Shown: piece by piece, positions 1 to 12,315 of the stretch
Layout of the letters: the number at the start of each line of letters is the position of its first letter
Numbering within the stretch: position 1 is the stretch's first letter
Assembly: GCF_027172205.1 (NCBI RefSeq)
Contig: NC_070614.1
Span: 48,362,001 to 48,426,000 of the forward strand
DNA: 64,000 nucleotides
Source of the DNA: Podarcis raffonei
Taxonomy: Eukaryota; Chordata; Lepidosauria; Squamata; Lacertidae
Direction: 5' to 3'
The notes under the pieces: model-generated
Database searches by the model: none
Told to the model about the DNA's origin: nothing
Seen by the model: only the letters and a program-made list of their open reading frames with translations
Made by a program: the position numbers and the translations under genes

Positions 1-133
1 GTGTTTCTTTGTAACATAGGAGTAGAAATAGATTGGTCAGGAATGTATGCTACCTAAATCTGACTTCTTGAGTAGGTCCACCGTCTCATTGTCATATTGC
101 ACAAGAAATACATAAATTGTTTACTTAGATTCT

Positions 134-2557
134 TTAACTTTTTATTCTTATCAACTGCTCCCTCGTATTCAGTTCAGGTCTCAACAAAATAATGTAGCAT
201 TTGGGGAAAAATATACAACCCAACAAGCCAGCACTGGAGGCCAAGATGGAGAAGATCTCCACAGCCACCATATATTTCCCTTTGGTACTCAGGTAGGTCG
301 GAACAAATGACAACCAAACACTGCAGAACATCAACATGCTGAAGGTGATGAACTTGGCTTCATTAAAACTGTCTGGCAACTTTCTTGCCAGGAAAGCCAC
401 AGTGAAGCTGATGATGGCCAGAACTCCCATGTAGCCCAGAACAAGATAAAACATGGTGACAGACCCTTCATTGCATTCTGCTATGATTTCTTCAATTAGG
501 GACTGCATGTCCAAATCTGGGAATGGGGGAGAGGTTGCCAGCCACAGCACACAAATGCCTGCTTGAATAATGGAGCAGGAGAGAACAATGGAATTGGTCA
601 ATCTTTTCCCCACCCACATTCTCATTCTGGACCCCGGCTTGGTGGCCATGAAAGCAAGAACCACAATTATGGTTTTAGCCAACACACAAGAGATAGCCAC
701 TGAGAAGATAATGCCAAAAGCAGATTGACGGAGAAAGCAGATCACCTTCCCAGGTTGGCCAAGGAATAGCAATGATGAGAGGAAGCAGAACAGGAGGGAG
801 AAGAGGAGAATGTATGTAAGGTCCCGATTGTTGGCTTTGACTATGGGGGTATCTTTGTTCTTAATAAAAATTCCAATTACCAATACTGTAACAATAGAGA
901 AGGACACAGCAACCAATCCTAAACTAATCCCTAAAGGATCTTCGTAGGACAGATAAGCTAATGTCTTTGACATACATTGATCTTGGTCCCTGCTTGCATA
1001 TTGATCGTCATGGCATTTGTAGCAGTCTGCCATGTCTGAAAAACAAAATAGTGAGAAACATATTCATTTGTGAATACAGGCCTGTTTTCATGAAATCTTC
1101 AACATAGCAGTGTCTGGTTATGCTGAGTATCTGTCAGTCTTTAAGTTGTCATAAATTTCTTTATTGTTTTTACTTCATAAATTGTATTTTCTGTGTATTC
1201 TGGAAACATTAACGCACTAGAACACCTACCTTGTTGCCATGAAACCTTCCCTTCTGGACATGGAACACAATCATAGCAGCAAAATTTCTCCCCTTCCTTC
1301 TTCTTCTTCTGATAACCAGCATGGCAGGAGTCACTACATACAGAAAGGGGCAACACCTATGCATAAAGGTCAAAAGAATTATGGGTGGAAGAATTTAGAG
1401 ATCACTTTTGTTCATTGGCAAAACTAAAAAGATTCAACAATCAGTTGAACACGGTCCAGACAATTTGTCAGTGGTTCCCTGAATCTTAGTTTTATAACCA
1501 ATTGCTTGTTTGAGGAGTATCTGCACACCAGAGTAAACCAATGGCTTACTCAAATGAATTTTTTATCCCACAAAAACAGGATGGGGGGGGAGTTCATTGA
1601 GGGTGTGTGGAGTATATTTTGCTCCACAGATTAAGTTCCTCACAGGGAGGGAGGCTCTTAATCAAGGATTGGTAAATATGTACCACATATTCCTTGTATG
1701 GGTAACTTTAAGTTCTATACCATTATTGTGAAAAGTAGAAATATTAGGCATTCCATCTCTCATGGACATCCCCGGGGGGGGGGGCAATGGTGGCCCTATA
1801 AACCAAAATTCATATGGACCACAATCCACATTCCTAACTTCCAGTTAAAAGACAGTGAGGAGAAGTTTCTAGCATTTTTAGAACCTCAGCTATAAAGTAA
1901 GGTATCCAGGCACCATCATACCTTTTTTTCTTAGAAACTAGCCCACTCTCTGCTATTCAGTGTTTCATTCCCCCACCCCATCCCAGCCCAGAGAAAGGTA
2001 TTGTGGAGTTTCTGTATACATGGCACTAACTGAAAACCACCAGTGGTCTAATGGTTAGAGCAAGAGCAGAAATATCAGGGTTCGATTCCCTACTTGGCGA
2101 AGAAAATCATTGTGTGGCCTTGGGGCAATTTGTATCTCTCGGGCTGACGTACCTCAGAGGGCTTTTGTGAGGAAAAATGGAAACAAGGCAATATTGAATG
2201 TATTCTTGTACTCCTTGGAGGAAAGACAGGACATAAATGAACTTAATAAATAAAAAAACAAATTTCAGAGCCTAACTTCTGACCATTAGGTCCCATTTTT
2301 TAGTATCAGTATATACACATACCTGATTGAAACGTCTTTGCCAAGTAATCCTGTCCTCATTCAGGATGATATCCTGCCCTTCACTGGGATCTACTCTTCC
2401 AACTTTCACTTTTGTGAAGGAGTTGTTGGGAAATATGACCATCTTCATTATGTCAAACCCTGTTACCATTTCCATTTTATTGTTGAAGTGCACTCTTTCT
2501 CCCGCTGAATTGTTAAAGGAGATGCTTTGAAGAAACTGATGAAGCTTGAGGAATGAG

Positions 2558-2617
<60 letters not shown>

Positions 2618-5600
2618 AGCACTGTCGCATTGAGCTTCATAAACACATTTCCCTGCTGATGCAGATTTTGTTTTTGTTTCTTTTGCAATTTCTTTTGCAA
2701 TTTCCTTTTACAAATGCTTTTTTGGGGGGAGATGCAATAATTAATGCAGTCAAACAGTAATTTTTTAAAAAATGCAAGCAAATTGTTCTTTCAATCTACA
2801 AGTGAAAAAGCTAGATGAATCGTAGAGTTGTTGGAATGAACCCAAGGGTCATCTAGACCAAGCCCCTGTAATGCACAGATCTCAACTAACGCATCCATGA
2901 AAGGTGGCGATCCAACCTCTCCTTAAAAACCTCCAAGGAAGGAGAATCCACAACTTCCTCAGGGAGTCATTCCCAGGATTCTGTTGAAGAATCTCTTACT
3001 GTTAAAGTGATGTAATACTGCTTTAAAAGTGTGGTGTGAATGTGTCCCAGGCCACAGCAGTGAAGAGGGCTTTAGGTGGCTAGCATTTTTCTTCAGCGAT
3101 TCTGGTTAAAATCACACACACCCAAGCTGCTATGAGGCTAAATGCAGGTTCAGAGGGGCAATTTCCCTCAATATTATGCCGAGAGCGATTAGCTCCTCCT
3201 GCTCACGCATCATTCTCCTTCTCCCCACACTTCAGCTCCTGTTAATGAGTGATCATAATCCTGCTCAGTACAAAATAAGCCACAGGTTCAGACATCTGGA
3301 GTATGTGCTCAGCTGAGGAACCAATGGGGTGAAGCTGCCATATGTGGGTTCATTGAACACCTCTAAGTCAGAATCCCCCCTAAACGTAACAATAGTTGTT
3401 GCTCTTGTTAATGAATAGTATGTCAAGTGCAATTCCATTGTTATACAGTGGTATGAAATTCGTTCCAGAGGTCCGTTCTTAACCTGAAACTGTTCGTAAC
3501 TAGAGGCGTCCTTTCGCTAATGGGGCCTCCTGCTAATGCGCTGCTGGCACACAATTTCCGTTCTCATCCTGGGGCAAAGTTCTCAACTCAAGGTAACTCT
3601 TCCAGGTTAGCGGAGTTTGTAACCTGAAGCGTTTGTAACCCGAGGTGTTTGTAACTCAAGGTACCACTGTATTTGGGTGCTATTTCACTTTATAAAAATG
3701 CATTCATGGCAATAAATCCGTTTTGTTGTGGAAACATTACCTGCCAGGGCTGAAGGTTTTTCCATTCAGGTTTTTTACCACCTGCTAGTGGGTCGTGGTT
3801 GGATCTTGATGAGTGCATGGTGTGCAAAGCTTGTGCCACCGTGTGGACAGCATTGAAGATGCTGTAGCTGTGACCAGTCATGCGAGTTTCAAAAACAGAC
3901 CCAAAAAGGTTATGTAGCCTCTCATCCCTGGTACAAACCTCTTTATCAACTTCTAATGGCACATTGTGATTCGGGAATGAGCAGTGGAATGCTTGCTCCC
4001 AGAAATCATTGAGGAAAGAATCTCCTTCTTCCCAGTAAAGTTTTATATTATGAAGATATGCCTGGAACCCTGATGGTTCATTTGAGTGAACCTCAAAAGA
4101 AACGGTGCCTTGGAAAAATTCAGGATCCCAACCCGTGATAAGGGCTATAACTGTAAAATCAATCTGGGCTGTCACGATCCATATCTTTCCAGAAGATGTG
4201 TTTTCCTGATATTCAGGATCAGTTAGAAACATCATAGTAGTCAGCCACATAACAGTGAGAGTTTCTCCATAGAAAACATAAGTGCTGATTCTGTGATCCG
4301 TGAAAGGCTGATATATATTTGTGGCTGTATCAATCATGTCAGTGATATTAATCAACCGAGCTTGGCTTGGGATTCTCTGTGTGAAGGCTGAGCAGATTCC
4401 ATTTTCAGAAAACAATGCCTCTAGGGCCTGCAAGAAATGGTCTCCACTCTCATCATCCACAGCAAAGAGCCCAACCCAGGTCCATCCAAAATGCTGAAGC
4501 AGTCGGATAACCCCCATATATTGATGGGCTTCGTTTGGGACCATGCGGTAAAAAGAGGAGACATTTTCCTCTGGAGGAAATGAGCCATATGTGAGCTATA
4601 ATGAAACACACCAGTATCTCAGAAATGACTCTAAAGTATTATATACACATGTTCCTTTTTTATGCATATAAAAGGCACTTATGATGTAGACTTCTACCTT
4701 TGGTTAAAATTTTTTTTTTTTAATTATGTTTATTAAAATTTTCAAAAAAGAATACAAAGGAAAACAGAAAAGAGAAAAAGAAAAAAAAGAAAAGAGAAAA
4801 GAAAAAGAAAAACAGCAATTTAAAAAGTTTACCATAATTATATTCCATACCCAATTTCCTTGACTTCCCCACACCTACCCTTCTTGTACTCCAATTCCAA
4901 TTTTTAGCTCAGCAATTTTTATCCCCCCCACTTTACCTTATTTCCTCTAATTCAATTATCTTAAACAAATTTTAACTTCTAAACCTCTATCTTTATATTT
5001 CAAAACTTATTCTTAACATACTTTCCCTAAATTCCTCCATCAATTTAATTAACCTATTTAAACTTAAAAATCCCATCTTTATACACAAAACACTTATTTT
5101 TGATAATCTTTTAAAATTAAAATTAACCCTGTTGAAAATCAATGGCCCTTCTTTTTAGAATGCAGATATATGGCACACTTTTATTTAAGTTAATTATGAT
5201 AAAGAACTCTATTAGGTATCCCTATTATTATTATTATTTTCCCACCAACTTTTGAGAGTAATTCTTATTTGGCTTCAGTATCGCCACTTTCTCCAAGACT
5301 TTTCTTTTCCAGATCCGAAATCAATTCACTCACTTTCTGAAGCTAATTTTGTGATCCCCATGCGGAGAAAAATGGTATACAACCAGTTTGCAGTTGCAGA
5401 TTCTAAAACAATATGCTACAGCAACAAGCTGTCTTTCCACCAGACTTGTCTTAAAGGGGTAGATCTTACCTGCGGAATCTTGTAGAGACTTAAGATGTCT
5501 GCCATGTGGAAGGAAATATCAGGGCCAAGTCCCCCAATGATGGATATGAGGCTTTTCTGGCTCCCACATTCATAGTTAGGGACAAATCTATGCAATTTGA

Positions 5601-5783
5601 ACAGCACATCCAGAGTTGTGCGGTAGGCCATCCTCTCATTGAAGTAGCTGTCACAGACATGGAGCCCAAGTGTGACATTGGGCAAGATCCTGGGATTCTC
5701 GTTGATCTCATTTACGGAAAAAGCCAATGCTAAGACATGCTGGTAGAACTTTGTCACCATACTGAAAAGATAGATAGATAGAT

Positions 5784-5830
<47 letters not shown>

Positions 5831-7765
5831 TGATAGATAGATACACACACACACACATTTTCACAGACAATTTTTTACAATCCAACAGCTCTGAGCTCTG
5901 AGCAACTGAAATGCTCCAATTGAAATGTAATTTCTGCCATCACTTTCGGAAGGATTAAAAAAAAAAAAGAAATGAGTGCTGAGAGCTATAGGATGAAGCT
6001 GCAAAAAGGACAGAGGACAAATAAAAGGGCCATATAAGAAGAGACAACATTGGGAAATTTGCCTGAATTAGTGAAGCATAACTGGTAAAAGGCAGAATGT
6101 GGAAATCAGTGAAAGTACTGTAAATATAGCACATAATGTAAAATGCTGAGCGATCTGTAGCTCAATGGTAAAGCATCAGCTTTCTATAAAGAAAACAGTG
6201 CTTTTTTCTGGGGGGACGCAGGGCTATGCTTACCTCTAAACATTTTGTGAATCTTTGTACTTTTGTCCATTTACTGTATTTATTTTTCCTGATTTGAACT
6301 ATAAAATGGTAATTTCCTTGAGTCAAAATGAGAGTACCCCTAAACATATTTTTTAGGGAAAAAAGCACTGGAAGAAAGTCCGAAGGCTAGAAGAATCTCC
6401 TGCCTAAAACCCGGGAGAGCTGTTTCCAACTTGGGTGAACCAATAGAAGGCAGCTTCCTATATTCATAATTGATTATACCATTGTCAACACACAAATGTG
6501 TTCTGCCACTGAGCAACAACCCATCACTAGTATGAGCGTGGTGTTTTGAAACCCTAAAAATGTATGTGCTTTGTTCCATAATGTGCCCTCATAGTCATTA
6601 ACATCTTGCAAGTCACCAATGTTCTGCAAAATAACTAAAAATCATGCCATATCACCCTTTTTTCATTTGGAAATGGTCATCTGAATACATTTTCCTCCTT
6701 CCATTGTAGCAAGCCCCCATTACCAGTGCTTTTAACTTAAACATCCTTTTAAATTTGCTCCTTTTATAAATCACATTGCAGTTTGCTTGCTCATCGGTTT
6801 TCAAATAGGAATTTTCACCAATGCCCTCATGTTGGCATATTTTGTAGTCTCCTGCAGCTATGCCATTTCAGTGTGTACATGTGTGTTTTGGTGTGGGGGG
6901 GATGTTGCCCTTAATATCTCAGAAGCTTTAAGAAACAAATTATTAGAAGTTACGTCTGACAATATGCAAATCAATGTATACTAAAGAAAAAACTGCTTTC
7001 AATCTTCTACAACTGACATTTATTTCTTTTACTATAGTGGTGTTCACACATTACATTCAACAGGTGTGCAATCTGTGTACCTGCGTACAGAAATATTTGA
7101 GCTGTACACTTATACAGTTAATCACATGTAATGTTTAATGTGTGTGCAGTAGGTGTACCTGTGTACACAATAGTTGAGCTGCACAATTCAACAAGAATTT
7201 ATATTGTACAAGAGGATGTTCCAGCATTGCGGGGGACTAGACGAGATGACTTTTGAGACATATCCCAACTCTACAATTGTATGATTCAATGTTCTCTTTC
7301 ACACAAACATTTGTATATGTGTAGATACAGCTTGTACCTGTGTTCAATGTAACATATGAGCAAGCCTTATGGAAGGAGGAAATCCAGGTTTACTATAAGG
7401 AATTTATACTTGCACACCATCTATGACCATGAACAAGGTGTGATGTGGATGCAAGCCACACATGCAGTCTTTGAGGCCTCCTTCTTAAGTCCCTTGCGAC
7501 AGAAGTTTTCAAGCTCACACGACACCAGAAGGAAAACAGAAAAGAAAAGAATTATTTACACTGGAATGTTAAAGTCCAACTCCTTAGAAGGGTGTTCCTT
7601 GAAGGAAACCTTTGGGAAAAAGTATATTATCTGAGAAACAATTCCACCAATGAGGAGAGCACCAGACTGGTACCTCTCATGAGGAACAGGGAGGGGAGAA
7701 CTTGCAAGACAATTCATGGTGGCTACTTTTGAAACCAGAAACAGCAGCATCACTAATACCACCAT
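134..7765 (-). CDS. V2R: V2R gene A: vomeronasal type-2 receptor, six exons, apparently intact
   Basis: This is a class C GPCR of vomeronasal sensory neurons; family members bind peptide or protein cues and couple to G-alpha-o. Exons read from the minus strand: 7560-7765, 5470-5761, 3741-4595, 2323-2544, 1230-1356 and 134-1035. All inferred splice sites are GT/AG and the phases join to 867 residues. Exon 1 gives a hydrophobic signal peptide ([14 protein letters not shown]...). Exons 2-4 (residues about 69-525) form the Venus-flytrap domain and include [10 protein letters not shown]. Exon 5 (526-567) is the cysteine-rich linker with [13 protein letters not shown]. Exon 6 (568-867) holds seven membrane segments and ends with the family motif [13 protein letters not shown]. 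The start is the first Met before the hydrophobic stretch. The acceptor of exon 2 abuts a GATA microsatellite. Expression is not shown by sequence. Confidence 0.9.
2569..2613. repeat. (GA)n microsatellite in intron 3 of V2R A
   Basis: A run of about 22 GA dinucleotides follows a GAAA-rich stretch, just upstream (in gene sense) of exon 4. The complementary CT run extends the pyrimidine-rich sequence before the exon 4 acceptor. Confidence 0.9.
2813..3003 (-). mobile_element. CR1 LINE 3'-end fragment
   Basis: The plus strand reads atcgtagagttgttggaa, then the 'caagggtcatctagacca' and 'cctccaaggaaggag' blocks that mark the reverse complement of CR1 LINE 3' ends. It matches in layout the better preserved CR1 copy at 32.5-33.7 kb. 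It is degraded and lies in intron 3 of V2R A. Confidence 0.7.
3446..3669. mobile_element. TA-flanked MITE (Tc1/mariner-like), copy 1
   Basis: The element is palindromic, starts cagtggta, ends ggtaccactg, and is flanked by TA on both sides. Its interior alternates 'ttcttaacctgaaactgtt' and 'gtttgtaacctgaagcgtt' in opposite senses. Related copies lie at about 21.8, 34.2, 50.8 and 56.4 kb. TA target duplication and short inverted ends suggest a non-autonomous Tc1/mariner or pogo-type element; no transposase is present. Confidence 0.7.
4700..5140 (-). repeat. A/T-rich stretch, possibly the 3' tail of an L1-like LINE
   Basis: A poly-T and 'tttattaaaattttc' motif is followed by a purine-rich AAAAG-type run and a pyrimidine-rich AT segment, in intron 2 of V2R A. 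On the minus strand this would read as a LINE 3' end with a poly-A tail. No coding part is visible, so the family call is tentative. Confidence 0.35.
5768..5846. repeat. (GATA)n and (AC)n microsatellite beside the exon 2 acceptor of V2R A
   Basis: About fifteen GATA units, with one GATGATA interruption, are followed by an AC run. In gene sense the repeat reads TATC and ends a few bases before the AG that starts exon 2, so it supplies the pyrimidine tract. Confidence 0.9.
6148..6540 (+). mobile_element. tRNA-derived SINE split by a hAT-like MITE
   Basis: The left part (about 6148-6195) reads like a tRNA 5' half: 'gatctgtagctcaatggtaa'. The right part resumes after 6370 with SINE body sequence ('ggcagcttcctatattca'). 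The same SINE type is seen in antisense at 9130-9310. The interruption is the MITE at 6196-6370. Confidence 0.55.
6196..6370. mobile_element. hAT-like MITE, copy 1
   Basis: The inverted ends are cagtgcttttttc and aaaaaagcactg. The interior has 'gtacccctaaacat' near one end and 'gggggacgca' near the other. The flanking 8-mers AAAGAAAA and GAAGAAAG match at six positions, consistent with an old 8-bp target duplication of a hAT element. A second copy in the opposite sense lies at 14253-14409. Confidence 0.6.
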
Positions 7766-8743
7766 CCTGGTGGCTAAATTTATCTCTTGATTAGATTCTC
7801 ACATGTCCACCTACAGTTTCATCACTGGCATTAAACACCAGCGGATTCTACCAATATTCTTCAGAAAGAGAAACATATTGTCATTAACATTGGCAACGAA
7901 AGAAATGTGTGAGGGAGAAACTGACAGAGTTCAAACTGACAGAGCCCTGCCTACCTCTGATCCCTAACTCAAGCTCTGAATGGCATAAAGGGAAGGTTTA
8001 TAACCACTTTAAGACTTGTCGATGGATTGTTTTCCTACTACTTTCTGGAACACTGTCCCCCTCCCCCTCCCCCGTCATTGAGAATCAATTATTTCAAATA
8101 ATTGCATGGAAGATAATAACCCTTGCAAAGTTTTGTCCCCAAGTGCCTACACTGGTAGTAAACATGTTTTTCTCCCTCTCCTCTGCTCCATAGTCAGACA
8201 ACTATCAAGGGAGGTTCAAGGTGACCACACTGAACCCACATCTAGGGGCGTAGGGTCAGTGGGCTGCCGGGGTGATGGCCCTGTGTGCATTTTTCTGGGG
8301 GTGCATGGCTGCCCTGCGGTGTCCTCCTCATGTCGCCCTTCCAGCCCGCAGGGTGGCATGAGGAGGGTGCAACAGACATGCATCCTTCAATCCCAGACTC
8401 ACCCTCATGTTGGGAGGCTGAGATTGAAGGGTGCATGACTGTTACATCCTTCTCCTTCCCTGAGCTGGATCAGAACTGGCATCATGTCAGCAGTGAGGGC
8501 TGGGCTGGTGCATCCCCACCCACCCACTTTAGTGTGCTTGTGAGTGCCATAAAGACTTGCTGTGCCTCTGTCCACATCAACTCCAGTGGGTGAGACTGGC
8601 CTTTGGATAAAGCCAACTTTGGACTAGAACTAGCAATAACCCAATTGGCCTCCTCCTCCTCTTCCTCCTTGTCCCCTCAAGGCCATTATAAGATAGGATA
8701 CTTCAGTTAAAGGTGAAATATAGATAAAAAATAAAAATAAATG

Positions 8744-8930
8744 TCCAGTAGCACCTCAGAGACCAACTAAGTTTGTTCTTGGTTGTATCTGAAGAAGTGT
8801 GCATGCACATGAAAGCTTATACCCAGAACAAACTTAGTTGGTCTCTAAGGTGCTACTGGACATTTTTTAAAATATATATATATATATTTCTACTGCGTCA
8901 GACCAACACGGCTACCTACCTGAATTCAGT
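8744..8930. repeat. Palindromic interspersed repeat
   Basis: The arm 'tgtccagtagcacctcagag' at about 8742-8761 is mirrored by 'ctctaaggtgctactggaca' at about 8843-8862. The unique part ends 'gaccaacacggctacctacc', followed by a short AT run. I recognise the sequence as a common amniote dispersed repeat but cannot assign its family. Confidence 0.6.
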
Positions 8931-9129
8931 TAAAGGCATTCTTTACAGGGAATCACCCAGAGAGCCTTTGCTCAGGTCTCCTTGATATTCAGATACCGAT
9001 TAAGTGAGGTTCGTTGTTCCTTATTACTGGATGTTTTATATGTGCGAATCCCTCCTGCCTATATATGCAGGGAATGTAGTATACTGCTTATGAATACTGT
9101 CTACAAAACTACAAGGGATTTTAGGAACA

Positions 9130-9310
9130 CAGGAAGTGGCCTTGGGGCAAGCCAGACCAGTGGCCCATCTAGCTCAGCATTTTCTACACTGATATTTGGC
9201 AACTCTCCAGAGTTTCAGACAGGGGATATTGCCAGCCCCACTTGAAGACTCCATAGATTGAAACTGGGACATTCTGCATGCAAAGCAGATGCTCTTCCAC
9301 TGAGCTACAG
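9130..9310 (-). mobile_element. tRNA-derived SINE (antisense)
   Basis: The plus strand ends with 'gcagatgctcttccactgag' then ctacagcccc. Reversed, this is a tRNA-like 5' region with an A box ('tagctcagtgg'-like). The body includes 'ggcccatctagctcagcatt'. It is a SINE, not a functional tRNA gene, because the 3' half does not fold as a tRNA. Confidence 0.55.
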
Positions 9311-10370
9311 CCCCCAATGGATTGAACATGGAGTGGCAGGCAGAGATCAGTGAGGAAACTGAACAGAATAATGACATGGGGGAGCTGAGTCAGGGGAAGA
9401 GAGGCTGGAGGAAGTGGATGCAGGGCCGTCTTAAATATATCTGGTGCCATGGTGCAAAGATCCCTTCGGCGCCCCCGCCCCCCCCATTTCCCAGAGTTGC
9501 TGACCTTTCTATGGTGCTGTCAGCAGCTTTGCGGGGCTGGAGGAGGTGTAAAGTGGCTGGAGGGTGGGTCCTCCGGCGGGGAAGAGGCGGAGGCTCCGGG
9601 CGCAGTGCTGCTTCAGTGAGGCAGGCAAGGGCGGTGAACTGATGCCGGGAGGCACCGCGTCTAGCCTCCGTCTCTTCCCTAGTGCCCTCCAGAACTTGGA
9701 TTCCTGGCGCCCGGCGCCACTTGCCTCTATGGGCAAGATGCCCCTGAGTGGGTGCTCTCACAGGATAAGGCTGCTCTGAATGTTAAAGCAGGCTTGCCAC
9801 TTCCCCTCTTCCCTCCCAGGGAGAGGAGTACAGCAATGGAGTCTGGAAAGGACACCAGCCAACCACTAGGGGGAGTCTGAAGGGGAGGCTCCCACCTGGT
9901 TATCCAGGACCTAGTGGTGTTCCCATCACTGAAAACAGACACATCCACTCGATGCAATAAAAGTCTGTACACTCAAAAATTTCTCAAGATATGAGAGTCC
10001 TGTCTTGTTCCATCTTTAAGAGCTTGGCATGTGGGCATAGCAACCCACTGAGACACACTGTTTCCTTCCCTGGTCTTGGACTCCATAAGTGGAACTGCCT
10101 GGTCATAAATGCTGTTGTGACTCATTGTCTGATGCTGAGCCTGTACCTCTTTTCTGTCTCAGGAATGATCCCCTTGCTCCCATGTGCTACTATAGAAGCA
10201 CACAGAGAAAGAAGTAGAAGAAAACTGACCCATTATGTGCATGCTTCTAGGTAATGTGTAAAAAAATGAGTAGGCATAAAATAAATAGCCACACAGTTTT
10301 TGGAACCTGCTTAAAACATTTTTGTTTACACAAGCTAATCCAGACATGTAGAAGTTGAGATAGAAATATG

Positions 10371-10550
10371 GGGTGGCTGGGGAAACCCAGCCAGATGGGC
10401 GGGGTATTTTTGAATATTTTTCAGATACTTGCTTTTAATAATCTTTTAATGATAATCATAATGTTTTTATTTTATTTGTAAACTGCCTAAAAGTTGTATT
10501 GCGATCAAGGGGTATATAAATTATGTTAAATAAAACAATTCATTAAATAA
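10371..10550 (+). mobile_element. L2-type LINE 3'-end fragment
   Basis: It contains 'gaaacccagccagatgggcg' followed by an AT-rich 3' tail with 'aaactgcctaaaagttgta'. The same 3' signature occurs in the L2 fragment at 42231-42490. Confidence 0.5.
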
Positions 10551-10638
10551 ACTAGCTTTTTGTCAGTCAAGGTAAGCCCCTTGGGCTAGAGTGCAAGGCT
10601 TTGTGTGGTGCGAATTGTGATGGCTGAGACTGACATAG

Positions 10639-10965
10639 AAGTTGTTGTTGTTTAGTCGTTTAGTCGTGTCTGACTCTTCGTGACCCCATGGACCAGAGCA
10701 CGCCAGGCACCTCTGTCCTCCACTGCCTCCCGCAGTTTGGTCAAACTCAGGCTGGTAACCTCGAAAACACTATCCAACCATCTCGTCCTCTGTCGCCCCC
10801 TTCTCCTTGTGCCCTCCATCTTTCCCAGCATCAGTGTCTTCTCCAGGGAGTCTTCTCTTCTCATGAGGTGGCCAAAGTACTGGAGCCTCAGCTTCACGAT
10901 CTGTCCTTCCAGTGAGCACTCAGGGCTGATTTCATTAAGAATGGATGCGTTTGATCTTCTGTTCT
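10639..10965 (-). mobile_element. BovB (RTE-type) LINE, 3' end of ORF2
   Basis: The minus strand encodes the typical BovB C-terminus: EGTRRRGRQRTRWLD, then KLREAVEDRGAWRALVHG and VTKSQTRLND. Only the last 110 residues or so remain, so the copy is 5'-truncated and inactive. A second fragment in the same orientation is at 18482-18585, and both sit just left of a shared sequence block (10966-11210 and 18813-19055). Confidence 0.85.
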
Positions 10966-11210
10966 TCCCTTGTCTTTCAGAAGAGGGCAGCAGAGGTGTA
11001 ATAATGACTGCATTGCCTAGCTGGGAAGTAAGGCGGTAAGTCAAGTGCTGTTTTTTGCTTTCAGTTGTGATGCTGATTGTTCCCCTTCAGCTTTTGGTTG
11101 AAACCTGATCTAAGAAATATTCATCCTCAATAGACTTTCCCACAAAATGTTTCAGTCTTATTAAACTTTCTAAGGGCCAAGCTGGGCTTTATAACTGTCA
11201 TGCATTTGTA
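10966..11210 (+). repeat. Older duplicated block, copy 1
   Basis: From 'cttgtctttcagaagagggc' to the 'tttataactgtcatgcattt' end, this block aligns with 18813-19055. Both are preceded by BovB fragments. It is probably part of an older duplication of the V-segment neighbourhood. No coding content was seen. Confidence 0.6.
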
Positions 11211-11822
11211 TCTCTGAATTCAAGTAATATTCATTCCACGTCCAGAAATCAACAAGACTGGCAGTCAAATCAGGAAAAAGGACAGCATCTGCCACCATTC
11301 CTGAGGGCAGGGGGCAAGCTCAAGGGGTGCAGGGCAGCAATCTCTTCTGAATACCCACAATTCCTAGAGAGAAACTCCCATGATAGCTTCTTCCATAATT
11401 GATGTGCTATGTTTTATTTTAAATTAGATTACCAGAAAAATTTACTACAACAGCAACTACAACTACAACTACAACTTATTTCTTTATATGCCATCCATCT
11501 GACTCGGTTGCCACAGCCACTCTGGGCAGCTTCCAATGAATTAAAACATTTAAAACTTCTTGTTCAGTGCCCATGATTCTTCCCTGATTCTTAAAAAAAT
11601 CGTATTGAAAGCAAGTATTTACCGCCTTTCAAATGATGTATACAGAGTATGCATAAAGAGATGTGAGTGGCTCTTTTATGCTCTTTTAAAAAATAAAATC
11701 AGTGAAGTAATACATTTATGTGTGTTAGATAAAATTAAGCCAACAAACATATTTACGTATATTCCAAATTAACAAATATGTGTATATTAAGAAAACCAGG
11801 AGAGGTGATGGAGGGGTAAATG

Positions 11823-11872
11823 AGAAGCTGACAAACTCAGCTTTGTATTATTGTGCTTGAAGAGACACAGTG
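11823..11872 (+). pseudogene. IGHV clan II (VH4-like) relic: 3' end of FR3 plus RSS heptamer
   Basis: The sequence 'ctcagctttgtattattgtg' matches the FR3 end of the intact VH4-like segment at 15.2 kb (SAFYYCAR region) and is followed by a CACAGTG heptamer at 11866-11872. The CAR triplet reads C-A-stop. The V exon upstream is not recognisable. The spacer is present, but the nonamer is split by an L2 insertion; sequence matching the normal 3' flank resumes at about 12316 ('gaggaaactgattctga'). It is non-functional. Confidence 0.8.
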
Positions 11873-11886
11873 AAAAAAGGTCAATA

Positions 11887-12315
11887 GGGGCAATGTATCA
11901 TCATCATCATCATCACCACCACCCCATCATTATTTCATTGATTATCTCCCGCCCATCTGGCTGGGTTTTCCCAGGCACCCTGGGCAGGTTACAGCGCATA
12001 AAAACTGGTAAAACATTAGACATTAAAAATTTCCCAATACAAGGTTGCCTTCAGATGTCTTCTAAAAGTCAGAAAGTTATTTATTTCCTTGACATCTGAT
12101 GGGAGGGTGTTCCACAGGGCAGGTGCCACCACTGAGAAGGCCCTCTGCCTGGTTCTCTGTAACCTCACTTCTCGTAGGGAGGGAACTGCCAGAAGGCCCT
12201 CGGCGCTGGACCTCAGTGTCCAGGTTAAACGATGGGGATGGAGAAGCTCCTTCAGGTATCCTGGGCCGAGGCCGTTTAGGGCTTTAAAGGTCAGCATCAA
12301 CACTTTGAATGGGAA
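11887..12315 (-). mobile_element. L2-type LINE 3' fragment inserted into a V-segment RSS
   Basis: The minus strand encodes the C-terminal part of an L2-clade ORF2: FKALNGLGPGYLKELL, then FSVVAPALWNTLPSDV. A (CAT)n run on the left is the 3' tail. The element separates the heptamer and spacer of the clan II V relic from its downstream flank. Confidence 0.75.

Larger units (their letters stand above)
7766..10638. other. Intergenic region upstream of V2R A: repeats only
   Basis: No exon of either gene family was found. It holds a palindromic repeat at 8744-8930, a SINE at 9130-9310, a GC-rich patch at 9440-9740 with short overlapping open frames on both strands but no recognisable domain, and an L2-like tail at 10371-10550. 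Confidence 0.6.

Noticed and set aside
5760-5850. CRISPR-like regular repeats
   Set aside because: Simple GATA microsatellite without spacers, in a vertebrate genome.
9270-9310. Possible tRNA gene (antisense)
   Set aside because: Only a tRNA-like 5' half is present and it continues into SINE body.
9322-9779. Overlapping open frames on both strands in a GC-rich patch
   Set aside because: Frames are short, mutually overlapping and show no domain, splice context or conserved start; GC-rich DNA gives few chance stops.
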